Source of the DNA: Bradyrhizobium sp. CCBAU 51627
Lineage (GTDB): Bacteria; Pseudomonadota; Alphaproteobacteria; Rhizobiales; Xanthobacteraceae
Direction: 5' to 3'
Assembly: GCF_028128765.1 (NCBI RefSeq)
Contig: NZ_LBJG01000024.1
Location: 868,001 to 932,000, forward strand
DNA length: 64,000 nt
The position numbers and the translations under genes were made by a program. The first letter of the stretch is position 1; each line of letters opens with the position of its first letter. The notes beneath the pieces are model-generated. The model was not told where the DNA came from. It saw only the letters and a program-made list of their open reading frames with translations, and did not search any database. Positions 1 through 6,222 of this stretch are shown here, in pieces.

Positions 1-228
1 GTAGATGCGCCTTGCCCCTTGGACAGCTCGGGTCACGTCGCGTGGATTCAAAAGATCGCCGACGAATACGTCAGCGCCCATTTCCCGCAGGTCCTGGGCG
101 CGTTGGTCGTCAGTACGAACGAACGCGCGGACCGGCAAATTTCGCTCACGAAGGCCGCGCACGATGCTTCGCCCGATAGAGCCGGTGTGACCGGCGGCGC
201 TCGTTACGAGGATCGGTTCGTCGCTCAT
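1..228 (-). CDS. NmrA-type NAD(P)-binding reductase, 5' part only
   Basis: The first 76 codons are present; the rest lies beyond the left edge. The N-terminus (MSDEPILVTSAAGHTGSIG) carries a Rossmann nucleotide-binding loop of the NmrA/SDR-atypical type, followed by VRAFVRTDDQRAQDLREMGADVF-like residues typical of NmrA proteins that bind NAD(P). It is closely similar to the NmrA protein at 48981-49964 (shared RAFVR.DD.RAQ and FVGDLLN stretches), so these are paralogues. The substrate is unknown; relatives reduce quinones or act as redox-sensing proteins. The ATG at 226-228 is the natural start. Confidence 0.85.
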   Translation of the reverse strand, partial: MSDEPILVTSAAGHTGSIGRSIVRGLRERNLPVRAFVRTDDQRAQDLREMGADVFVGDLLNPRDVTRAVQGARRIY

Positions 229-727
229 AGGTTCAGTCTTTCCCCTTTGACGGTGAAAATTCTTGCGGTGGCTGGGTGCCCTTCGGTGCCCATGCATTGC
301 GTTCGATGGGTCGTCGGATAGGGTTGTCGGCCGTGGGGCTATCGCCACGTTCGCGCGGCGGGCTCGAAAGCCGAGAGCGAGGGCGCGCAGGCCGGATCGA
401 GGTGAAAAGTGAGCGATCGCGGAACAGGTCGCCGACGAGATCCACTCCGGTATTGCCGGCGTAGTTCATCGCCCGCGCAGCGGCGTGCCGCTTAAACGAA
501 CTCGCATTCTCAGCCTTTTCAGACGCCATTTTATCCAGACCTGGCCCTCTGTGTGCGACGACACCTGACGCCGAACCTCGATCGCGCCGGCGTCGCCCTT
601 CGAAATAGGGGCATATGAGACTATCATCCGACATGCTGCCGAGCAACGCTGTTTTAGCGACGGTTCACTTTGCACGATTTGGTGCTAAAGCTCGTAAGGA
701 AGCCTGGACAATTCAAGGGATATATTC
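229..727. other. Gene-poor stretch between NmrA and marR
   Basis: About 500 bases separate the divergently read NmrA fragment and the MarR gene. Open frames exist on both strands, but their translations are arginine/proline-rich low-information peptides with no recognisable domain, as expected for shadow frames in GC-rich DNA. No hairpin or repeat stands out. It presumably holds the promoters of the two divergent genes, but no clear -35/-10 pair could be assigned. Confidence 0.5.
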
Positions 728-1234
728 GTGGTACGTCGAACCATCGATATCAGGGATTTCCCCGAAAACTGCACCTGCAGTCAGTTGAGGAGGGCTGCGC
801 GACGCGTGTCTCGCTATTACGACCTTTGCCTTGCTGCTACGGGGCTAAAATCCACTCAATATACGCTGCTTGGATTCCTCGGTTCGGAAGGCCCGATGAC
901 GATGGCAAGTCTAGCGAACGCTATGACGATGGACCGAGCGACCATTGGGCACAATCTACGGCCCTTGGAACGCGACGGGCTGGTCAGGATCAGGATCAGC
1001 GAGGAAGATCGCCGGGTACGCCAGGTTACGATCACCGATCGCGGCGAGTCGGCTCTGCTGGCTGCCTACCCGGCCTGGCAGCGTGCACGGTCGGGGTTCG
1101 AGTCGGCATTCGGCGCACGCGAGGCGAGGCACCTGAGAGATCTCATGACCCGCGTTATTGAGGCGCCGCTGCCGAGAGTGGATTTCGAACCGACTCAATC
1201 TTCTTCGGGCCAAGGCCGCCGAAAACAGAAGTAG
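728..1234 (+). CDS. MarR-family transcriptional regulator
   Basis: This 168-residue protein has the MarR winged-helix layout: an N-terminal helix, a segment near residues 40-60 (LKSTQYTLLGFLGSEGPM), the recognition helix around residues 65-85 (LANAMTMDRATIGHNLRPLERDG) and the wing with ISEEDRRVRQVTITDRG. MarR proteins bind palindromes as dimers and usually repress nearby catabolic or efflux genes. The start is a GTG. The tail is lysine/arginine rich (GQGRRKQK). It lies 125 bp upstream of a promoter carrying the 15-bp repeated operator (1360-1388), so it is one of two location-based candidates for that operator's repressor. Confidence 0.88.
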   Translation: MVRRTIDIRDFPENCTCSQLRRAARRVSRYYDLCLAATGLKSTQYTLLGFLGSEGPMTMASLANAMTMDRATIGHNLRPLERDGLVRIRISEEDRRVRQVTITDRGESALLAAYPAWQRARSGFESAFGAREARHLRDLMTRVIEAPLPRVDFEPTQSSSGQGRRKQK

Positions 1235-1359
1235 GGTCCATCCGGGCGCTCCCAGCGCGAAAGCCCTCCTTCCTTCCGGAGCGCTTTCTCTTAGACGGGG
1301 GGCGGCGGTGAACGCCGTGTGACGCTCGATCGTCGCTGCGCCGCGATCGCCAACCAACC

Positions 1360-1388
1360 TTGACGAATTCCAAAAAAGAACGCACTAA
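1360..1388 (+). promoter_or_regulatory. Class A operator-promoter A1
   Basis: TTGACG (1360-1365) is followed after one base by the 15-bp element ATTCCAAAAAAGAAC (1367-1381) and, 17 bases after the -35, by CACTAA as a weak -10. The same arrangement recurs at 16033, 21186 and 20111. A repressor bound here would block the promoter of the ferredoxin reductase gene starting near 1460. Confidence 0.65.
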
Positions 1389-1459
1389 GTGGCTCCTTGT
1401 CATTTTCAGGCTGGCTATCGCGGCATACGAGGCGGTCGATGAGAGACCATGATGAGCTC

Positions 1460-2692
1460 ATGCACGCGGCTTCTCCTCGCGTAGTGATCGTGGGGGCAGG
1501 TCACGGCGGCGGTACAGTGGCTGCGCTCCTGCGCCAGTATGGTTGGAAAGGTCCAATCACGCTCGTCGGCGAAGAGCCAATCCCGCCATACCATAGGCCG
1601 CCTTTGTCGAAAGCCTGGCTAAAGGGCGAGGCCGATGCAGCTTCTCTGGCGCTCAGGCCGCTAGAATTCTACGCCGAGAGCGGAATCGACTTTCGGTCAA
1701 GCGCGACAGCAACGAGCCTGAACCGCAACGACAGGGCAGTAACACTCTCGGACGGTACGCACCTCAACTACGATATATTGATTCTTGCTACGGGTGCCCG
1801 CGCCATCGAGCTTCCAATCGAAGGCAATGACCTATCAGGTATCGTTTCTCTGCGCAGTGCCGAGGATGCCGAGAAACTGAAGGCCCATCTCGGCCGCGGA
1901 AAGAAGCTCGCCGTCGTCGGCGGTGGGTACATTGGATTGGAAGTCGCGGCCTCAGGCCGCGCTCTCGGTGCAGAGGTTGTCGTGCTCGAACGCGAGACGC
2001 GGATACTCGCGCGCGTCGCTTGTCAGGAGCTCTCCGACTTTTTCACCAGCTACCATCAGAAGCAGGGTGTCAGCTTCGAACTGGGGTGCTCCGTGACGAG
2101 CTTCGAGGGCCATGACGGCCGCGTCACTGGCGTGAAGCTCGGGGATGGTCGAACCGTCGAAGCCGATGTTGTGGTCGTGGGTGTGGGTGCCCAACCGAAC
2201 GACGAACTCGCAAAGCAAGCTGGCCTGGAATGCGCTCGGGGCGTAGTTGTCGACCTCGACGCACGCTCCGTGAGCGATCAGGACATCTTCGCCATCGGCG
2301 ACGTTACTCACCGACCGATGCCGATCTACGATCGCATGTTCCGAATGGAGAGCGTGCCCAATGCGCTCGAACAGGCCAAGCAGGCTGCCAGCGCGATCAC
2401 CGGCCGCGCACGACCGCCGGAAGAATGCCCTTGGCAATGGTCGGACCAGTATGATCTGAAGCTACAAATCGCGGGCTACGCCTTCGATGCGACGGAGATC
2501 CTAGTCCGCGGCGATCCTGCGGCAGCGAAGTTCGCAATATTTCACCTGAATGGCGAACGTCTGCAATCGGTGGAGGCGATCAACGCGCCACAGGAATTCA
2601 TGGTGGGAAAGCGGCTCATTCTCTCCCGTCAGCCGATAAACAAGACCAAGCTTGGAGACCCAACGATCCCGATGAAGGACATCGCTTCGTAA
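1460..2692 (+). CDS. FAD-dependent NAD(P)H:ferredoxin/rubredoxin reductase
   Basis: Reading from the ATG at 1460 gives 410 residues with two dinucleotide-binding folds: the FAD loop VIVGAGHGGGTVA near the N-terminus and the NAD loop LAVVGGGYIGLEVAA about 145 residues later, then the AIGDVTHRP motif that contacts FAD. YHRPPLSKAWL is typical of reductases feeding ferredoxins or rubredoxins of mono- and dioxygenases. The frame is open to 1397, but the start before HAASPRVVIVG is the most natural; ATG 1439 is an alternative. It is the obvious electron source for the rubredoxin at 4960-5124 and the di-iron hydroxylase, 1.3-3.7 kb downstream. Its promoter holds class A operator A1. Confidence 0.88.
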   Translation: MHAASPRVVIVGAGHGGGTVAALLRQYGWKGPITLVGEEPIPPYHRPPLSKAWLKGEADAASLALRPLEFYAESGIDFRSSATATSLNRNDRAVTLSDGTHLNYDILILATGARAIELPIEGNDLSGIVSLRSAEDAEKLKAHLGRGKKLAVVGGGYIGLEVAASGRALGAEVVVLERETRILARVACQELSDFFTSYHQKQGVSFELGCSVTSFEGHDGRVTGVKLGDGRTVEADVVVVGVGAQPNDELAKQAGLECARGVVVDLDARSVSDQDIFAIGDVTHRPMPIYDRMFRMESVPNALEQAKQAASAITGRARPPEECPWQWSDQYDLKLQIAGYAFDATEILVRGDPAAAKFAIFHLNGERLQSVEAINAPQEFMVGKRLILSRQPINKTKLGDPTIPMKDIAS

Positions 2693-2761
2693 GACGCCAA
2701 ACGCTTGCTCATCCTCATCAGTGCGGATTTCGGCCGGCGTAGATCCGTCGAAGTTTCCGCT

Positions 2762-3784
2762 TCAAGTCGAATCCGCCGCGTGCCGGAAATCGAACCGGTA
2801 TTGAGACGGAGTACAGCCTCGAACTCGCCGGAAGCTTCGGGTGAATCCGGCCTGATCGCTGAAGCCGATCTGCTCAGCTATCTCCGAAAGCTGCATATCC
2901 GATCGGCGTAGGAACCAGCAGGCCAACTCTGTGCGTACCTCGTCGAGCAGGAACTGATAGCTTAGTTGCTCGGATTCGAGGCGTCTGATCACGCTTCGCT
3001 TCGACATCGCGAGCTTGTCGGCCACGTCCTGGAGAGAAGGCCACGTCGCCGTCTTCTGCCGCAGCAAGTGGCGAACCTTGGCTGCTGTGCTGCCCATATG
3101 TTTGGACAGTTCGTCCTCTCCCGCCATCTTGAGCCGGTCGCACAGGTCGGAATCTGCGCTATGGGATGGCCTCATCGCGAGGTCCAACGGCACCCGAACG
3201 CCCAGGCAACGACTATCGAAGTCGAACATCGCCGCTACGTCCGAAACCGGCGACCGAGTAGGCGCTGTCCATGGAAAGGTGAGCCGGATCCGATCTTCCA
3301 ACGCGTTTCCCGAGATTGCCTTTAGGACGTTGTAGACGGCGAGGACAGTGGCGTACCCCATGAACTGGTCAAATTCGCCCAATTGCAGGCGCGGCTTCAT
3401 TTCGATGATCGCCTGGTCGCCCTGCTGTAAACATCGGTGAGTGAACATCGCGTTTCGGACGGGTGCATAGCGCACCATCGCGACCATAGCGTCCCATAAG
3501 GTTTCGCTCGACATGGCGGAAAGCCCCATCGATCCGTGTGCGGCCGCCGGAATCGCCAAGCCCATATCGATACCGATCTCCGGCTCGTCGGCGGCATGAC
3601 ACTCCTCGAGCATGGATAGAAAATCAGAGATAGGCAGCAGGCGGGGTGTTACCGGTGCGGCAGCCGCGCTCGCGGATAAGAAACTGGCAGAGACGTGGAA
3701 GTACGCGGAGTGGAGGCACGGCTCAAACCAAGACGGAGATAGCTCGCGGCAGGTGCTGCGTATTGCCCTACTGATTCCGGCCAT
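2762..3784 (-). CDS. AraC-family transcriptional activator
   Basis: At 340 residues it has the layout of the AraC subfamily with an N-terminal arabinose-binding-like domain (OruR/ArgR type). The C-terminal 100 residues hold two helix-turn-helix units: LQDVADKLAMSKRSVIRRL and, closer to the end, LSEIAEQIGFSDQAGFTRSF followed by RRVRGCTPSQYR, the family signature. It is transcribed divergently from the membrane hydroxylase with a 190-bp intergenic region, a classical arrangement for a substrate-responsive activator. A 19-bp near-palindrome in that region (3839-3857) is a candidate site for it. Confidence 0.92.
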   Translation of the reverse strand: MAGISRAIRSTCRELSPSWFEPCLHSAYFHVSASFLSASAAAAPVTPRLLPISDFLSMLEECHAADEPEIGIDMGLAIPAAAHGSMGLSAMSSETLWDAMVAMVRYAPVRNAMFTHRCLQQGDQAIIEMKPRLQLGEFDQFMGYATVLAVYNVLKAISGNALEDRIRLTFPWTAPTRSPVSDVAAMFDFDSRCLGVRVPLDLAMRPSHSADSDLCDRLKMAGEDELSKHMGSTAAKVRHLLRQKTATWPSLQDVADKLAMSKRSVIRRLESEQLSYQFLLDEVRTELACWFLRRSDMQLSEIAEQIGFSDQAGFTRSFRRVRGCTPSQYRFDFRHAADST

Positions 3785-3838
3785 GGACGGTCATGCCCCG
3801 CTTGGAGATGGCATCCTAAGACAAATAATTGGCAACTT

Positions 3839-3857
3839 CAACAATGGCCCACTGTTG
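3839..3857. promoter_or_regulatory. Palindromic operator candidate between araC-type gene and hydroxylase
   Basis: CAACAATGGCCCACTGTTG is a 19-bp inverted repeat with one mismatched pair. Its right arm runs into TTGACC (3855-3860), a possible -35 reading toward the hydroxylase. Position in the divergent intergenic region supports control of the hydroxylase; the protein that binds is not shown by sequence. Confidence 0.45.
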
Positions 3858-3931
3858 ACCGCTTCTCTAAGCAGATCGTACCGGATCGCTCGATGAATCC
3901 GCGACCATAAATGACAAGAGGAGACGGCAGC

Positions 3932-3985
3932 ATGATGCTTCAGGGAGAACGTACGCGCTTGGAGGTAATCAGCAATGTCCTCTAA
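3932..3985 (+). CDS. Possible 17-codon leader peptide overlapping the hydroxylase start
   Basis: An ATG at 3932 preceded by a strong ribosome site (AGAGGAGACGG) opens a 17-codon frame, MMLQGERTRLEVISNVL, ending in TAA at 3985, nine bases inside the hydroxylase gene and in another frame. The hydroxylase has its own ribosome site (TTGGAGG at 3960-3966), which lies inside this leader. This geometry would couple translation of the two. It may also be chance. Confidence 0.3.
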   Translation: MMLQGERTRLEVISNVL

Positions 3986-4934
3986 CGCTTCCGCCCGATA
4001 CCCGGTCAGAGTGCCGCCGGAGAAACAGGCCGAACTCTATCGTCTCACCAACCCGCCGAAAGTCGCCTGGCCGACCGTGATGCTTTTGATCTACGTCGTC
4101 GGAGGAGTCGTCGCGGTCGATGTCGCCGCGATATGGGGGATTATTCCTCTCTGGGGCGGAACGATCCTGAACATCGTGGCCATGTACCCGTTCTTCCATG
4201 TGATGCACGACGCGTTTCATCGCGCTGCATCATCGAACGTCAAGCTCAACGACTGGATCGGCAGGATTGTCCTGTTCGCAATCGGCTCCCACGCCACCCT
4301 GGAGGCCTCGCGCTACGGGCATATGATGCACCATCGTTTCACCAACGGTCCTCAGGATCCCGACCACTACTTCCATGGCAGCTGGTGGACGCTGCCGTTC
4401 CGATGGATGACCATCGACTACTACTACGTTTGGTACAACCTCCAAAGCAAAGACCCTCGTGCGTGGAAGGTCATGAAGGGAACGCTTCCGTATACGATCG
4501 GCACCACTGCGGCCGTAGTGGCATTGTTCTCTATGGGTTACGGATGGGAGCTCCTGATGCTTTGGTATCTGCCCAACCGCCTCACTTGGGGACTGATCTG
4601 CTGTGTATTCCTGTGGCTGCCGCATCTGGACGGCGACGAGAACGGCGAGCTTGCGCACATCAGGGTTGGCACCCCTTCCGCGTCTAGCGGTGACAATCTG
4701 ACGGCGGGCACCACCATGCGGCTCGGCTTCGAAAGGATCCTTGCTCCGCTAATGCAATGGCACAACTATCATCTGATCCACCATCTGTGGCCGACCACGC
4801 CGTCGTACAATCACGCCAAGGTCTGGAAGCTCATGGAGCCGGAGCTGCGCGAGCGAGACCTGCGGATCCAGAAGGACTTCGAGCTGGTTCCCACCCTGCA
4901 CATCGGCGGCACTACTGCCGTAGGCGCGCAGTAG
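3975..4934 (+). CDS. Membrane di-iron hydroxylase/desaturase (fatty-acid-desaturase superfamily)
   Basis: The protein has 319 residues, two or three hydrophobic spans (about 33-70, 92-105, 175-215) and the three histidine boxes of integral-membrane di-iron enzymes: H78-DAF-H82, H116-MM-H119-H120 and H266-LI-H269-H270, with further histidines at 131, 134 and 263. This family activates oxygen to desaturate lipids or hydroxylate alkanes, xylenes and terpenes. A rubredoxin gene 25 bp downstream and a rubredoxin/ferredoxin reductase upstream argue for an AlkB/XylM-like hydroxylase, not a lipid desaturase. The closest motif spacing is desaturase-like, so the reaction (hydroxylation versus desaturation) is inference. 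The start has TTGGAGG nine bases before the ATG. Confidence 0.8.
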   Translation: MSSNASARYPVRVPPEKQAELYRLTNPPKVAWPTVMLLIYVVGGVVAVDVAAIWGIIPLWGGTILNIVAMYPFFHVMHDAFHRAASSNVKLNDWIGRIVLFAIGSHATLEASRYGHMMHHRFTNGPQDPDHYFHGSWWTLPFRWMTIDYYYVWYNLQSKDPRAWKVMKGTLPYTIGTTAAVVALFSMGYGWELLMLWYLPNRLTWGLICCVFLWLPHLDGDENGELAHIRVGTPSASSGDNLTAGTTMRLGFERILAPLMQWHNYHLIHHLWPTTPSYNHAKVWKLMEPELRERDLRIQKDFELVPTLHIGGTTAVGAQ

Positions 4935-4959
4935 GCCCCGCATTGGCGGAAGATATGCC

Positions 4960-5124
4960 ATGAGAAAGTATCGCTGCGCCTACTGTGCCCACGTCTACGA
5001 CGAAGCCCAGGGCGATCCGGACTCCGGGATCGCCCCCGGTACCCGCTTCGAGGATATTCCCGACGATTGGCAATGTCCCGAATGCGGGGCGGCCAAAGGC
5101 GACTACCACCTCATCGAAGATTGA
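4960..5124 (+). CDS. Rubredoxin
   Basis: A 54-residue protein has the two rubredoxin knuckles C6-AY-C9 and C39-PE-C42 around the conserved YDEAQGDPDSGIAPGT and FEDIPDDWQCP segments, matching the usual rubredoxin length. One iron bound by four cysteines carries single electrons in the cytoplasm from a reductase to a membrane di-iron oxygenase. It follows the hydroxylase by 25 bp and is surely co-transcribed with it. The reductase at 1460-2692 is its likely donor. Confidence 0.96.
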   Translation: MRKYRCAYCAHVYDEAQGDPDSGIAPGTRFEDIPDDWQCPECGAAKGDYHLIED

Positions 5125-5225
5125 ACTCGTAAGAGGTCGCCTTCGGCAGAGTCCGATTGCTCGCTGTTATTCACGAATGCGGTGAGGTCATTCGAATCTG
5201 AATTGGCGGTAGCCTTCGCAAGGCT

Positions 5226-5251
5226 CTAATCATTGCACAAAAAATGATTAG
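5226..5251. promoter_or_regulatory. 26-bp inverted repeat, operator-like
   Basis: CTAATCATT (5226-5234) and AATGATTAG (5243-5251) form perfect 9-bp arms around the 8-base spacer GCACAAAA. There is no T-run, so it looks like a protein binding site, not a terminator. It lies 85 bp upstream of the small gene at 5336. Confidence 0.5.
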
Positions 5252-5335
5252 GTCGGGCTTGTGGAACTCACCTTGTCGAAATTCGCCGTCGCGCCGGCGG
5301 CGACTCGATTTCGACAGAACCGGACAAGAGGGCGG

Positions 5336-5581
5336 ATGGTCGCAATGAATATCGATAGCCGAAACGAAGTGCCGCCGCCCAGCTTCATCCGACGAAGTTG
5401 GACGGCTCTCATCGACTTCCTGCGAAACCTCGAGCCCGACTACTCGGAGGCGGACTACATTCTCGAGCGTGTCTCCCGGCTTGAACGCGATTTCGCCGAA
5501 TTCAAGCAAAGCCTATCCGAGAAGGGCGCCGCGACATCGACTGGTGGTCTCTCGTTGAGAGACGTACGGGAGGATTCTTGA
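5336..5581 (+). CDS. Small charged hypothetical protein
   Basis: Starting at ATG 5336, just after a GAGGGCGG ribosome site, this gives 81 residues. The middle is helical and charged (SEADYILERVSRLERDFAEFKQSLSEK) with a heptad look suggesting a short coiled coil. No signal peptide or membrane span is visible and the family is not recognised. It sits between the rubredoxin and the molybdenum hydroxylase genes. The frame is open upstream to 5261, but that extension has weaker composition. Confidence 0.5.
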   Translation: MVAMNIDSRNEVPPPSFIRRSWTALIDFLRNLEPDYSEADYILERVSRLERDFAEFKQSLSEKGAATSTGGLSLRDVREDS

Positions 5582-5762
5582 ATCTCCGCGCATCTCTAGA
5601 CAGCAACCTCAGCAATCCAGCCGTCGATCGAGGGGACCGCCTTCCATTTCCACGCGACGAACGTCGGCTGCCTGCCAAGTTCGGGCATCTCATTTGGTCG
5701 GTTGCGATGCCGGGAGGAGCAGATAGGTCTCGGCGTCTTTCTTTATCACAGGAGCACTCGCA

Positions 5763-6221
5763 ATGCAGTTGACCGTCAACGGCAAGAATCATGATCTGGA
5801 CGTCGAACCTGAAATGCCGCTCCTTTGGGTGCTCCGGGACGAGCTTGGCATCTTGGGGCCGAAGTACGGCTGCGGCGCGGGCCTTTGTGGCGCATGCACC
5901 GTTCATGTCGACGGTTCTGCGGTGCGCTCTTGCTCGATCACCGCGGGAGAAGTTCGCGGCAACGTCACCACGATCGAAGGCCTCGGAACGCCGTCGAACC
6001 CGCACATTGTTCAGCAGGCCTGGATCGACCATCAAGTAGCGCAATGCGGCTACTGTCAATCAGGACAGATGATGACAGCAGCCGCCTTTCTGTCGAAGAC
6101 GCCGGAGCCCTCCGAGTCTCAGATCTCCGATGCGATGAGTGGGAATCTCTGCCGATGCGGAACCTATACCCGCATCCATAGCGCCGTAAAAACTGCAGCT
6201 CAGATGACGAAGGGGAAGTAG
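5763..6221 (+). CDS. 2Fe-2S subunit of isoquinoline-oxidoreductase-type molybdenum hydroxylase
   Basis: The 152 residues carry the two [2Fe-2S] sites of the xanthine dehydrogenase family: plant-type C37, C42, C45 and C57, then the alpha-helical site C95-GY-C98 with C130-R-C132. The sequence GAGLCGACTVHVDG with AQCGYCQSGQ is the IorA variety. It would pass electrons from the molybdenum site of the partner encoded next (stop and GTG start separated by one base) to an acceptor. An AGGAG site precedes the ATG. No FAD subunit accompanies the pair, as in isoquinoline 1-oxidoreductase and related aldehyde oxidases, which often use a cytochrome or quinone acceptor. Confidence 0.92.
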   Translation: MQLTVNGKNHDLDVEPEMPLLWVLRDELGILGPKYGCGAGLCGACTVHVDGSAVRSCSITAGEVRGNVTTIEGLGTPSNPHIVQQAWIDHQVAQCGYCQSGQMMTAAAFLSKTPEPSESQISDAMSGNLCRCGTYTRIHSAVKTAAQMTKGK

Positions 6222-6222
6222 C

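Noticed and set aside
233..646. 137-codon minus-strand frame
   Set aside because: No domain, no ribosome site, and composition typical of noise in GC-rich DNA.
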